The notes: a model not told the origin generated them from the letters alone. A stretch of 64,000 bases of DNA from an uncultured Bacteroidales bacterium (GCA_900541925.1 UQMB01000004.1:124001-188000); one strand, 5' to 3'; positions 26,829 through 36,231 are shown, counted from the first letter of the stretch. A program made the numbers and translations.

Positions 26829-28175
26829 ATGCACATAATAAAGTCATTTTCGGCAATAGTTTCTTTAAGCCTCGCCTTGGCACAGAGCCTTTCAGTTCAA
26901 GCCGCACCACAGGAAGACACAGGACAGAACATCGACCGGAAGCACGGATTTCAGCCATTCTACATCGGAGCGACGGCCGGTGTCCCGTCGGGTTTCAGCA
27001 CATTCAGCAGTTTCGCGCAGGACGGTTTCCACGCAGGATTTGCGGGAGATGTTTTCGCGGGATACCGCTTCAACGGCATCCTCTCCGCGGAAGTGGACCT
27101 CGGATGGGGTCTCGCCAATATGGGAGCACGCTCCTGCTGCTCCGACAGCTACTGGGTCGGAGACGACTGGAACACATACTACGGCTCCGTCCTCGGAATG
27201 AGCGGATGGCACAGGGACGATGTCCGCACGGCAGTGTCCACCCAGAGATACGGCGCACGTCTGAATGTCGACCTTCTCGGATTCTTCGCCGGCACGAAGG
27301 ACAGCGGATGGCACCTTGAACTCGCGCCGCAGACCTTCCTCTACGGGACAAAGTCTCGGCTGATTCCAGCGACAGGCGGCGGGACACTGCTCTCCGGCCC
27401 TGCGCGGTGGCACTTCGGATACGGTGCCGCACTTCAGGCAGGATATGAGATCGCCCGGAACCTCAGAGCAGGTCTTGCCTGCGGGCTGACATTCCTCACC
27501 GGGCAGAACATCGACGGACTCGGCGGACGTGGAATCCACGGCGTCAATGCCGTTCTGGACGCAGCGGTGCGCATAAGCTGGGATTTCCCTGTCGCCCGCA
27601 GGTCAGGCGCTTCCGCAGGCGCAGGTCGTCCGGAAAGCAGCCGGGCAGACGCATCGACCATGAAGCCGACGACAGAGCCGGCATCAAGCGGGAAGACGGC
27701 GGAAGACAAACCGGAGACGGCAGCCGAAACTCAGAGGCAGATCTCCAGCAACGCCGAACAGACCGCAGATAGCAGGCCTGAAGCAGAGAGCAGCGTGAAG
27801 TCACTGCCGGAACCGTCAGAAGTTCAGGCAATCCCTGCTGAAGAAAAACTTGCCGGGCCTGTCGACATCTACTTCGACAAGAGCAGTTGGACCATCGGAG
27901 CGCAGCAGACCGGCAAGCTCAAGGAGGCAGCCGCCTACCTTGCCGCCCATCCGGAGGTTGGCGCAGAAGTAATCGGCTGGTGTGACAAGTACGGCACGGA
28001 CGAAGTCAACGCGACCATCTCCGAGTTCCGTGCCCGTGTGGTGAAGAAGTGGCTCGTGAAAGCCGGAATCGATGCTGCAAGGATCACTGCGGGCGGCAAC
28101 GGAGTCGACACTGCAGAGAAAGACCGCAGCATCGCCAGACGCGCAAGCATCATATTCAAGATTTCAGAACAATAG
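26829..28175 (+). CDS. OmpA-family outer-membrane protein, first gene of the fimbrial operon
   Basis: A 448-residue protein with a signal peptide (MHIIKSFSAIVSLSLALAQSLSVQA). Residues about 40-260 alternate like a membrane beta-barrel (QPFYIGATAGVPSGF, FAGYRFNGILSAEVDLGWG). Then comes a low-complexity linker of about 80 residues rich in A, E, S, P and T. The C-terminal OmpA domain (about 345-448, VDIYFDKSSWTIGAQQ, SEFRARVVKKWLVKAGI) would bind peptidoglycan. It probably anchors or primes the fimbrial structure at the outer membrane. The start at 26829 is preferred over 26808 because the signal peptide begins there. The next gene starts 6 bp later. Confidence 0.85.
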   Translation: MHIIKSFSAIVSLSLALAQSLSVQAAPQEDTGQNIDRKHGFQPFYIGATAGVPSGFSTFSSFAQDGFHAGFAGDVFAGYRFNGILSAEVDLGWGLANMGARSCCSDSYWVGDDWNTYYGSVLGMSGWHRDDVRTAVSTQRYGARLNVDLLGFFAGTKDSGWHLELAPQTFLYGTKSRLIPATGGGTLLSGPARWHFGYGAALQAGYEIARNLRAGLACGLTFLTGQNIDGLGGRGIHGVNAVLDAAVRISWDFPVARRSGASAGAGRPESSRADASTMKPTTEPASSGKTAEDKPETAAETQRQISSNAEQTADSRPEAESSVKSLPEPSEVQAIPAEEKLAGPVDIYFDKSSWTIGAQQTGKLKEAAAYLAAHPEVGAEVIGWCDKYGTDEVNATISEFRARVVKKWLVKAGIDAARITAGGNGVDTAEKDRSIARRASIIFKISEQ

Positions 28176-28181
28176 CGACAC

Positions 28182-29066
28182 ATGAAGAGAACAGCACATA
28201 TAACCACGATACTTCTCTCCACCGCGGTGGCTCTCGGGCTTTGCGGAGGCTGCAGGGTGAACGTGCACCTGGAAGACTACGGACTGTCCGTCGCGTCCGT
28301 CCATGAAGACGAGTCGGACAGCGGCACGGCGGTGGAAGACGTCAAGGTCTTCGTATTCAGCAAGGTCGGCGGCGCTCTCGTGGCAAAGGCACGCTGGGAG
28401 GAGACGCGCGGGCTGGCCGACACCCTTTTCCGGCTGGCCCCGGGAGGATACACCGTTCTGGCGGCATCCAACCTTGTAAGCCCGTTCTCGGCAGAGTCGG
28501 CATCGAACTCCTCCGAAGTGGAGTTCACCGTCTCGGAAGCCCCGGAGCGCAACGCTCTCTTCGGTGCAGCCGACGTGACGGTCGAGGACGTATCTGCGAT
28601 TATCACGGTGGAAGTGTCTTTCAGAAGGCTGCTTCCGGAGCTTGAGATGGAGTTCGACGGGTTTCCTGACGGAGTGACAGTCAGCACGACCTCCCTCAAC
28701 GGGGCAGACGCCATAAAGACTGCGCAGAAAGGCTCCGACGGCAAGTTTGGACTTCCCTCCCGGCAGACAGAGGAGCTGCTGCTCGGCGAGGTGGCGCTCT
28801 CCTCACAGATGGCAGGAAACCCCGTCTTCCGCCTCATGCCCACCGCCGGCGGGCAGACCGCATCGCTTTTCCGCATGAAGCTCACCTATCCAGACGGACG
28901 TTCCACGGAGTGCGGGATTGAAGCCCCTGTGATGAACATCGCGGGAAGATACCTCATGCGCCTGAACTACAAGGACATGAAATCCGAGATCCGCCTCTCT
29001 CCGTTCGAAATCAACGGATGGACGCAGGGGTGGATATACTCAGGAATCATAAGTGACCCAGACTGA
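28182..29066 (+). CDS. FimB/Mfa2-like fimbrial subunit
   Basis: A 294-residue lipoprotein with a lipobox ending at C24 (LCGGC). The pattern VEDVKVFVFSKVGGALVAK near the N-terminus and the C-terminal RYLMRLNYKDM...FEINGWTQGW match the FimB/Mfa2 family. In Porphyromonas these proteins anchor the fimbria and limit its length. It follows the OmpA-family gene by 6 bp and precedes the fimbrillin-like genes, as expected for the anchor gene. Confidence 0.8.
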   Translation: MKRTAHITTILLSTAVALGLCGGCRVNVHLEDYGLSVASVHEDESDSGTAVEDVKVFVFSKVGGALVAKARWEETRGLADTLFRLAPGGYTVLAASNLVSPFSAESASNSSEVEFTVSEAPERNALFGAADVTVEDVSAIITVEVSFRRLLPELEMEFDGFPDGVTVSTTSLNGADAIKTAQKGSDGKFGLPSRQTEELLLGEVALSSQMAGNPVFRLMPTAGGQTASLFRMKLTYPDGRSTECGIEAPVMNIAGRYLMRLNYKDMKSEIRLSPFEINGWTQGWIYSGIISDPD

Positions 29067-29089
29067 CAAAATAAAGCTACAACAATATC

Positions 29090-29995
29090 ATGAAAAGAAC
29101 CATTATCATTACAGCTGCCGCAGCCGCACTGATGCTCGGCGCATGTACAAAGACCGGCAAAGTCGAGACCCCTGAATTCATCACCGTTTCCTCCGGAATC
29201 GGCACCATGAGCAAGGTGACCACCGCTGCCGACGGAAGCCAAAGTTTCTCTGAGGGGGACAAGATCAGCATATACGCCCGGACAGGCGCTCCTGCCCCGG
29301 TTCCGGCGGCCGATGCAAGAGTGGTAGACAACTCTATCAACACGCTCGGAAAGGACGGCAAATGGACTGCCGCACCTCAGATGCTCTGGAAGAACTTGAC
29401 CGAGAACCACTATTTCATCGGCATCTACCCTGCCAATGCTCAGAGCGTCGCGGACTTCGCCAAGCTCAGCCACAAGGTTGACGTGGCAGACCAGACCGGA
29501 AGCGACATCCTCATCGCCAACGAACTTTCAGGCAAAATTGCGCAGAGCAACCCTGTGCCGCTCACCTTCGACCACATGATGGCAAAAGTCTCCATCGAAC
29601 TCACCTACCGCAACCAGTGGGCGGACGAATACGAGGACGGCATTCCTGCAGTGGAGGAAGTCTACATCGCGAACGTGGCATCCGATGCTACCATCGACTG
29701 CCTCAACAAGGCCGTGACTGCCGGGACAGACAAAGCCAAATTTGCCTTACCTCAGATTGAGGAGAACAAGAAATACGTTTCCGTCATCGTGCCTCAGACC
29801 GGTGTCAAGTCAGTGACCGTCAAGATCAATGGCCGGAACTACACCTACACCCACCGCGAAGACTTCAAGTTCGAGAGCGGCAAGATAACCACCATCAAGC
29901 TCATCGTGGGCCGCAACCAGATTGACCTCGGAGATGTGCAGATCAACGGCTGGACATCAGGCGAGACCATCGAGGGCGGCGAAGCGCTCGATTAA
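29090..29995 (+). CDS. Fimbrillin-family lipoprotein 1
   Basis: A 301-residue lipoprotein (MKRTIIITAAAAALMLGAC, lipidated C19). The N-terminal segment FITVSSGIGTMSKVTT is the TK-containing first strand seen in fimbrillin-family (Mfa-like) proteins. The rest matches the family layout: FSEGDKISIYAR, APQMLWKNL, a central LTFDHMMAKVSIEL and the C-terminal INGWTSGETIEGG. Fimbrillins assemble by donor-strand-like exchange into pili. It is more distant from the next three paralogues and may be the main shaft subunit. Confidence 0.82.
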   Translation: MKRTIIITAAAAALMLGACTKTGKVETPEFITVSSGIGTMSKVTTAADGSQSFSEGDKISIYARTGAPAPVPAADARVVDNSINTLGKDGKWTAAPQMLWKNLTENHYFIGIYPANAQSVADFAKLSHKVDVADQTGSDILIANELSGKIAQSNPVPLTFDHMMAKVSIELTYRNQWADEYEDGIPAVEEVYIANVASDATIDCLNKAVTAGTDKAKFALPQIEENKKYVSVIVPQTGVKSVTVKINGRNYTYTHREDFKFESGKITTIKLIVGRNQIDLGDVQINGWTSGETIEGGEALD

Positions 29996-30019
29996 GCGAA
30001 TCTCAATCAGAAAAGAATC

Positions 30020-31009
30020 ATGAAGTCAAGAACATTGGCATTGTCTGTCGCAGCCGTGGCGCTGGCCGCAGTCTCCTGCAGCAAAAGCCCTTCCGGGCTC
30101 AGGACTCCGGAGGACCTGCATCAGATCAGAGTCAGCCCGACGGTCGTCGCAGAAACCAAAGGTGAATACACGCTGGCCACGATGGAATCGTTCGACCTTC
30201 TCATCGACAATCCGCGCAACTCCAGGTATTCCTACACCAACACCCGCTTCACCAAGGACGAGTCCGGCAAGTGGGTGTCCGCCACACAGATGCTGTGGGA
30301 AAAGCCTGTCGGCGAGAAGCAGGCCGTCTCCCTGCTCGCCATCTCCCCAGCCCTCCCGACAGGTGGCCATGCCATAGGCGATGACCCCATAATGGAAATC
30401 GAGATAGAGCCGACGCAGTCCGCCGACAGCCGCGCGTCCGACTATCTGTACTGCTCCATCGGTGACACTGACTGGGGAAGCGACTCCCAGCAGAGGTCAA
30501 CCCGCTTCAACTCCGTTGGAGAACTCCGTCTCAACTTCATGCACGCTGTCAGCAAGCTGAGAATCGAGGTGATGTTCGGGACGGACCTGAACTTCGATGG
30601 TCCAATGACCGAAAATCCTGTCACGAATCTCAAGGTTGGCGGCACCAAGCTGAAAGGAAACTACAAGAAGGACCCTGCCGGAGGCGGATACATAGTGGAA
30701 ACGGTGGCAAGTTCCACCGGAGAGACCTCTCCGTTCCTGGTGGAGTGGCAGCCTGCGGCCGACAGGAACGACAGAAGCAGAGCCGTCTACGAATGCATGA
30801 TCATCCCGCAGAACTTCGTCAAGCTGAATCTCTCGTTTGAGATGGGCGGAATGCCGTACACCTGGGAATCCACCGCAAGCAACCTTGAGTTCCACACCGG
30901 CAAACGGCACACTCTGCCGATAAGCATCGGCAAGGATGGAGTCATCGTGGGCAAGATCACCACAACTCCGTGGGATGACGGCGGAGAGAAAGACATCGAA
31001 ACGAATTAA
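30020..31009 (+). CDS. Fimbrillin-family lipoprotein 2
   Basis: A 329-residue lipoprotein with lipidated C20 (AAVSC). The mature N-terminus has IRVSPTVVAETKGEYTLATMESFDLLIDN, then SGKWVSATQMLWE and a central strand LRLNFMHAVSKLRIEVMFG. These stretches closely match the genes at 31016 and 33006, so the three are recent paralogues. An arginine precedes VS at the same place in all three. The 24-bp gap before and 6-bp gap after fit a single operon. Confidence 0.82.
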   Translation: MKSRTLALSVAAVALAAVSCSKSPSGLRTPEDLHQIRVSPTVVAETKGEYTLATMESFDLLIDNPRNSRYSYTNTRFTKDESGKWVSATQMLWEKPVGEKQAVSLLAISPALPTGGHAIGDDPIMEIEIEPTQSADSRASDYLYCSIGDTDWGSDSQQRSTRFNSVGELRLNFMHAVSKLRIEVMFGTDLNFDGPMTENPVTNLKVGGTKLKGNYKKDPAGGGYIVETVASSTGETSPFLVEWQPAADRNDRSRAVYECMIIPQNFVKLNLSFEMGGMPYTWESTASNLEFHTGKRHTLPISIGKDGVIVGKITTTPWDDGGEKDIETN

Positions 31010-31015
31010 CCCGAC

Positions 31016-33001
31016 ATGAATAGATTGACAGACACAATAACATCCATCACGCTGGTTGCCGCCATCTCCCTGCTGGCAGGATGCGGCAAGGACGCTGCCC
31101 CTGTGACCGGATTCCCGGAAGACGGCGCAGTCAGAATCAGCACGGACAGCCCCGCCACCAAAGACGGCGGAAGCACCTATGAGGGCTCGTCCTTAGGACT
31201 CTTCATAGACTACGGCAGCGCCGCTCCGGCCCGCTACACCATGTCCAACATCAGATGGACCCACAACGGCGCCGACTGGTCGCCCGAGACCCAGATGCTC
31301 TGGGTGGATGCCACCACAGGCGCAGGGCTGTATGCATACGCGCCGTATGTCGCCGGACAGGACGACCGCAGCAGCATCAGCTTCGCAATCCCGCAGGACC
31401 AGAGGGGCGGCACTATGGAAGCCGACCTGGTCTCATGGGCCAACGGCAGTTTCGTCCCGAACAGCAGCAACCCCGCATTCGTCGGCGAGAAAGTCCAGAT
31501 CGACTTCTCCCACAGGCTTGTGAAGCTCACGCTCAGTCTGACGAAGGGCACGGAGCTGACGCCGGACATCACGGTGAGCGAAGTGAAGCTGAAGGGCACT
31601 TCGGCCGAAGTCAAGTTCTCCGCCGTGACCGGTGAAGTCAGCAGTCCGGAAGGTTCCGCAGACATCCTCATGCACGCCAGCGGCGCACTCGAGTACGAGG
31701 CCGTGTTCTACCCTGGCGCGGGGCAGCAGGCTGGAGCGAAGATGCTTGCCGTGACCATGTCCAACGGAGCCATCTTCGAGTATACCGTCCCGGCCTCCGG
31801 GCTTGTGAGCGGTGGTCTTCTTGCCGGGAGCGCATACAAGATGAAGCTGCGCATCGGCAAGGACCGCATCGAAATCGATGACGATTACCTTAGTATTTGT
31901 GACTGGTTCTCCGGCCAGTTCTCCGGCGGGGAGCCTGCTCCGGTCGGCTTTGCCGGTGGCTTGGGCACCGCCGGCGAGCCGTACCTCATCGAGACGGAGG
32001 ACCAGCTGCGGTACTTTGCGGATCTGGTCAACGGCGGCAACAGTTTCCACGGCAAATACATCAAGGTAGACAAACCTATCTCCATGGGCCGTGAGTTTAC
32101 CCCGATAGGTGAGAAGGAGACCTGTCCTTTTGAAGGCCATTTCATCGGAAACATTATCTCAGACTTACGACTGAAGGACGGGGTAGAGAGGCGCAGCGGG
32201 CTTTTCGGTTTTGTCAAAGGCCGTGGGGAGTCTGACATGGCGAGCGTGGAGAATGTTATTTTAGAAGGTCCCAAGCCATTCTCGTCCCAGAGCACTTTCG
32301 CAGGATTCCTGTGCGGAATCGCGAGATACGCATCTTTCAAAGGGTGCGAAATCCTCTATGGTGCTTCATTGTTATGCGGAGAAGGCAATACAGCTGGCGG
32401 CATGGTCGGACTGCTGAAAAACTCGACGATGGAGAGTTGCAGTATCCCACACGGCATAAGTTTCCAGAGTGCCACCGGTTATGACGGCTATGGCGGCGGA
32501 CTGTGCGGACTGATCGAGTCATCAGAAATCCGGAACTGCCAGGTCTCGGGAATCGTATTCCCGGACTCCGGCAATTACTACGGCGGCGGCATCGCCAACA
32601 GCATCAGCGGCTCGAACATCATCGAGGGCTGCGAGATTTCAGGAACTTTCCGTTCCGCTCAGTCCCAATTCGGCGGGCTGTTCGGAACAATTGGCGGCGG
32701 TGACTACCTCATCAAGGACTGCCATGCAGATGTCTTCTTTCTTGTCACAGGCAACTCCACGTGGAGTGGATTTGCAGGTGAAATTTATAGTGGAGTCACC
32801 GGAGAAGTCAGGAACTGCGGGTTCGACATCAACTTCAATTTTGAAGACGATGCTTCATATCTGATAAGCGGGACCGACTATTCTACGCTCACTTTCACCG
32901 ACTGCTGGTACAAGTTGAAAGGAAAGAATCCTACCAAGGGGATGGTAGGCACCCACTCGAATCCGGACGAACACTACTCAGGATTTAAACAAAAGAATTA
33001 G
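31016..33001 (+). CDS. Fimbrillin-GLUG fusion, predicted adhesin 1
   Basis: A 661-residue lipoprotein (lipidated C23, LLAGC). Residues about 24-310 are fimbrillin-like, with VRISTDSPATKDGG, SPETQMLWVD and VQIDFSHRLVKLTLSL. From about residue 315 (GFAGGLGTAGEPYLIETEDQLRYFADLVNGG) to the end lies a series of GLUG-type repeats with GGLCG/GGLFG turns and a cysteine at each NC/GC corner, for example FKGCEI, MESCSI, IRNCQV, IEGCEI, IKDCHA and VRNCGF. Such repeats form right-handed beta-helices and often mediate adhesion. The fusion suggests a minor, tip-located subunit. Confidence 0.8.
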   Translation: MNRLTDTITSITLVAAISLLAGCGKDAAPVTGFPEDGAVRISTDSPATKDGGSTYEGSSLGLFIDYGSAAPARYTMSNIRWTHNGADWSPETQMLWVDATTGAGLYAYAPYVAGQDDRSSISFAIPQDQRGGTMEADLVSWANGSFVPNSSNPAFVGEKVQIDFSHRLVKLTLSLTKGTELTPDITVSEVKLKGTSAEVKFSAVTGEVSSPEGSADILMHASGALEYEAVFYPGAGQQAGAKMLAVTMSNGAIFEYTVPASGLVSGGLLAGSAYKMKLRIGKDRIEIDDDYLSICDWFSGQFSGGEPAPVGFAGGLGTAGEPYLIETEDQLRYFADLVNGGNSFHGKYIKVDKPISMGREFTPIGEKETCPFEGHFIGNIISDLRLKDGVERRSGLFGFVKGRGESDMASVENVILEGPKPFSSQSTFAGFLCGIARYASFKGCEILYGASLLCGEGNTAGGMVGLLKNSTMESCSIPHGISFQSATGYDGYGGGLCGLIESSEIRNCQVSGIVFPDSGNYYGGGIANSISGSNIIEGCEISGTFRSAQSQFGGLFGTIGGGDYLIKDCHADVFFLVTGNSTWSGFAGEIYSGVTGEVRNCGFDINFNFEDDASYLISGTDYSTLTFTDCWYKLKGKNPTKGMVGTHSNPDEHYSGFKQKN

Positions 33002-33005
33002 GGAA

Positions 33006-33953
33006 ATGAATAAAAGCATCTTATTAATCACCGCAGCCCTGGGCATCGTGACGATGTCCGGCTGCAACAAGGACGGGGTCTCCGGCTTCCCTGAAGACAG
33101 GGTGATCAGGGTCAGCACGGAAGTCAGTCCATTGACGAAAGGCTATCGCACGACTGCCAATCTGAATGAGTTCTACCTCATCGTGGACAATACGGTCACA
33201 TCAGGCTACAGCTATCTGAGCAGGCCGTTCCGAAAGAATTCCTCCGGAGAATGGGAACCGGCACACACGATGCTCTGGCACAACGCTGCCGATCCTGTGA
33301 ACCTGGTTGCCATCGCGCCGTTCTCCGAGTCCGTTGCCTACTCCGATTTGAACGGAAAGACGTTCACGGTACAGGACCAGCAGAGCGCGGATGACAAAAG
33401 CGACGACCTCATCGCCTGGTCATGCACGGACTTCGTGCCTCAGACGGACCTCGTCAACGGGAAGGTACAGATTGAGTTCAAGCATCTCTTGAGCAAACTG
33501 AACATCACTTTCAAGCTCGGCAACGAACTCAACGCCGACGGCATTCCGCAGACCAACCCGGTCGTTGGCGTGAAGATGTCCGGAGTCTACCGCAGCGGAG
33601 TCATGTCCATGTCATCGACCGGAGCGCTCTCGATGTCCGAAGATCCGGCCGCGAGCCCATCTGCGATTCAGCCATACAACACCGCCTGGCGTCCGGCAGC
33701 GGACGAGGACGCCTCCTGCACGGCATCATACGAAGGCATAGTCATACCGCAGCATATCGCCGCGGGCGGCATGTCCGTCTCTTTCACCATAAACGGAATC
33801 CCGTATGTATGGACCAATCCGCAGGAACTGGATTTTGCTGAAGACACAGCCTACAACATCACCATAAAGGTCGGCAAGGACCGTGTCAAGGCCGGCAGCA
33901 TAAGCGCTGCCGCCTGGGACGAGCAGCCTGCGACCGGACTCGAAACCGAATAA
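33006..33953 (+). CDS. Fimbrillin-family lipoprotein 3
   Basis: A 315-residue lipoprotein (lipidated C20, MSGC). FPEDRVIRVSTEVSPLTKG, FYLIVDN, TMLWHN and VQIEFKHLLSKLNITFKLGNEL align with the genes at 30020 and 31016. It starts 4 bp after the previous stop. It forms the first half of a second fimbrillin plus fimbrillin-GLUG pair with the gene that follows. Confidence 0.82.
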   Translation: MNKSILLITAALGIVTMSGCNKDGVSGFPEDRVIRVSTEVSPLTKGYRTTANLNEFYLIVDNTVTSGYSYLSRPFRKNSSGEWEPAHTMLWHNAADPVNLVAIAPFSESVAYSDLNGKTFTVQDQQSADDKSDDLIAWSCTDFVPQTDLVNGKVQIEFKHLLSKLNITFKLGNELNADGIPQTNPVVGVKMSGVYRSGVMSMSSTGALSMSEDPAASPSAIQPYNTAWRPAADEDASCTASYEGIVIPQHIAAGGMSVSFTINGIPYVWTNPQELDFAEDTAYNITIKVGKDRVKAGSISAAAWDEQPATGLETE

Positions 33954-33965
33954 AACGACAACACC

Positions 33966-35960
33966 ATGAACATACTGAAATCATTCCTCATGCTTGCCGC
34001 GCCTGTCGCGCTGCTTGCTTCCTGCAACAAGGTGGAGATTGCCGGCTCCTATGAGCCTGCCGATGTGATTCTTAAGGCCAGCGTGGGTGTACTCACCAAG
34101 AGCAACCCGCTCGGAGATGCAGAGGCGCAGGCGAAATTCAACGCCGGAGACAAAATCAAGATACAGAACATCTCTGCCAATCAGAGTGCCGTCTACAGAC
34201 TGGAGTCCGACGGCAGCTGGACGCCGGGGGACACCCGCCTCGTCTGGCTGTCCGGGGAGAACTACTTCTCGGCAGAGTTCCCTGCCGGATATCGTTTCTG
34301 CACGGACCAGTCGGACGAGGCCGGGCTGAGCGCCTCCGACAAGATGGAAATCGTTCCGAACAATGTCGACGACTTCATAGCGACGGACGACGGAAGCCAT
34401 GTGCTGTCGCTGCAGATGCGACGCTGCAATGCTCTCGTCACGTTCAAGATTGCCAAGTACAACGACCAGTTCAGCGCCGATGAAGCGGGAATCACCGATT
34501 TCAAGGCATACTTCAAGGACGGCAGCGACAATATAGTGGAAGTCACGCCGTATATCCGTGATGCCCAGGGAGTCCATAAGCCGAAAGGCACGGCTGGAAA
34601 GCTTGGCTACAGCTACTCTGCAATAATGGAGATAAACGACAGTCCTGCTGCGGCCGAAGACTTTGTCAAGCTGGACGTCAAGGTCGGAAGTGAGGTCACA
34701 TCTCTGAATGTCACCGGGATTCCGGTTTTCGAGGCCGGCAAGGCATACGTCTACAATCTCACGGTCGGCAAGGACAAGATCGCGGTGGACGGGGTCACCG
34801 TCAAGGACTGGACCAGCGTAGACCTCGGCGGCGGTAACGACGAGTACGAGGCCGTCTTCGACGGTGATGTCTGGGACGGCACTGTCGCCACCGGATTCGC
34901 CTCCGGCTCCGGCACAGAAACAGACCCGTACATCATCTCCACCGGTGCCCAGCTCGCTTTCCTCGCAGAGCAGGTAAACAGCGGCGCAGGCTCTTCTTCG
35001 GCTTACAAGTCAGCCCATTACGGACTTGGCGCCAACATCGACCTCAAAAACCGCGCTTGGACTCCTATAGGCTATCATGACATCCAAGCGGATGGCACCA
35101 GCATGGGGCAATCATTCGGCGGCACGTTCAATGGCAACGGCTATTCGATTGTCAATCTCAACGTCGATGCCACCGGCACGCCGAACAGAACTGCGGGCTT
35201 TTTCGGAGCCGCTTCAGGATGCACCATGAAGAACATCAAGATTATCAATGCCGATGTCAAAGGCACCATTGATGCAGGAATTCTTGTCGGATATATGCCG
35301 GGGTCATCTTCAGCTAACAAAATCGAACACTGCGCTGTCTCCGGCACTGTTTCCGGCACGCAAAACTGCGGAGGATTGATCGGAGATGCCAACTACGGAG
35401 ACATTGAATATTGCAATACCCAAGTTTCAGTATCTGGCAGCAACGGAAGGACCGGTGGACTGGTCGGCAATGCTTTCGAAAGCAAACTCGTGGCCTGCTC
35501 TGCATCAGGCTCCGCATCAGGCACATGGTGTGTCGGCGGAATTGCAGGTGTCCTGTTCTGCAATTGCGAGGTATACTCCTGCCACCCTTATGTAGATGTG
35601 ACGGCAAGTGATTGGAGATGCGGCGGCTTTGCAGGCTATACAGAGGACAAGATCACCATTAAAGACTGCATCGTTTACGGCAAGGCCAAGACAACATTGA
35701 GCAGCAACTGCAAACTCGGCGGCTTCATCGGAGAGATTTTCTCTTCGACCACGGTCACCGGCTGCGGATTCTGCGGAACGATAGATGCCCCTGCTAAAGC
35801 TGACGGAGTCTATGTGGGCGCGTTCATCGGATACGACACAAAAGAAGGCAAGACTGTAGACTGCCACTACGAGAGCGATCCAACCGTCGACGGATACGAT
35901 GCTGTCGGCTACATCGCGGACGAGACCACTTCCAGCCACGACATCAGGAAAGTGGATTAA
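33966..35960 (+). CDS. Fimbrillin-GLUG fusion, predicted adhesin 2
   Basis: A 664-residue lipoprotein (lipidated C20, LLASC). Residues about 24-280 are fimbrillin-like (ADVILKASVGVLTKS, VYNLTVGKDKIAVDGVTVKDW). The C-terminal half starts with GFASGSGTETDPYIISTGAQLAFLAEQVNSG and contains a GLUG-type series: GGLIGDA, GGLVGNA, GGIAGVL, GGFAGYT, GGFIGEI, each with a cysteine at the corner (IEHCAV, IEYCNT, LVACSA, VYSCHP, IKDCIV, VTGCGF). Unlike the three close paralogues it has K rather than R before the first strand. It is the last gene of the operon, followed by a terminator. Confidence 0.8.
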   Translation: MNILKSFLMLAAPVALLASCNKVEIAGSYEPADVILKASVGVLTKSNPLGDAEAQAKFNAGDKIKIQNISANQSAVYRLESDGSWTPGDTRLVWLSGENYFSAEFPAGYRFCTDQSDEAGLSASDKMEIVPNNVDDFIATDDGSHVLSLQMRRCNALVTFKIAKYNDQFSADEAGITDFKAYFKDGSDNIVEVTPYIRDAQGVHKPKGTAGKLGYSYSAIMEINDSPAAAEDFVKLDVKVGSEVTSLNVTGIPVFEAGKAYVYNLTVGKDKIAVDGVTVKDWTSVDLGGGNDEYEAVFDGDVWDGTVATGFASGSGTETDPYIISTGAQLAFLAEQVNSGAGSSSAYKSAHYGLGANIDLKNRAWTPIGYHDIQADGTSMGQSFGGTFNGNGYSIVNLNVDATGTPNRTAGFFGAASGCTMKNIKIINADVKGTIDAGILVGYMPGSSSANKIEHCAVSGTVSGTQNCGGLIGDANYGDIEYCNTQVSVSGSNGRTGGLVGNAFESKLVACSASGSASGTWCVGGIAGVLFCNCEVYSCHPYVDVTASDWRCGGFAGYTEDKITIKDCIVYGKAKTTLSSNCKLGGFIGEIFSSTTVTGCGFCGTIDAPAKADGVYVGAFIGYDTKEGKTVDCHYESDPTVDGYDAVGYIADETTSSHDIRKVD

Positions 35961-36051
35961 CCCCTTTGCGGACGTTAGCGCAGCTCTGCTCTCACCTGGC
36001 ACGAGCCACGGCTCCCCACGGGCGCTGCGCCGCCCTCACCTCTAAACATCA

Positions 36052-36081
36052 AGTCTGTGCGGACTCCCGCACAGACTTTTT
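36052..36081 (+). terminator. Terminator of the fimbrial operon
   Basis: A perfect 11-bp stem AGTCTGTGCGG / CCGCACAGACT with loop ACTC, running into a run of five T (36077-36081). It lies 91 bp after the stop of the last fimbrial gene. The rest of the 271-bp gap to pepP holds nothing I can identify. Confidence 0.85.
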
Positions 36082-36231
36082 GCACTTCCACGAAAACGGT
36101 CTGCTTCTGTCTGCTACAGATATTGGATGTCTAACTCGACCGCCACATAGCAGGGAGAAGACAACCATAGACTCGGCGGACCGCAGAGGCATGGTCAAGC
36201 TCTCCGGAGCAAGGAGAGGCCTCGGAGCGGG

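Noticed and set aside
35961..36231. A small gene after the fimbrial operon
   Set aside because: The forward frame at 35966 crosses the terminator stem and has no signal peptide or domain.
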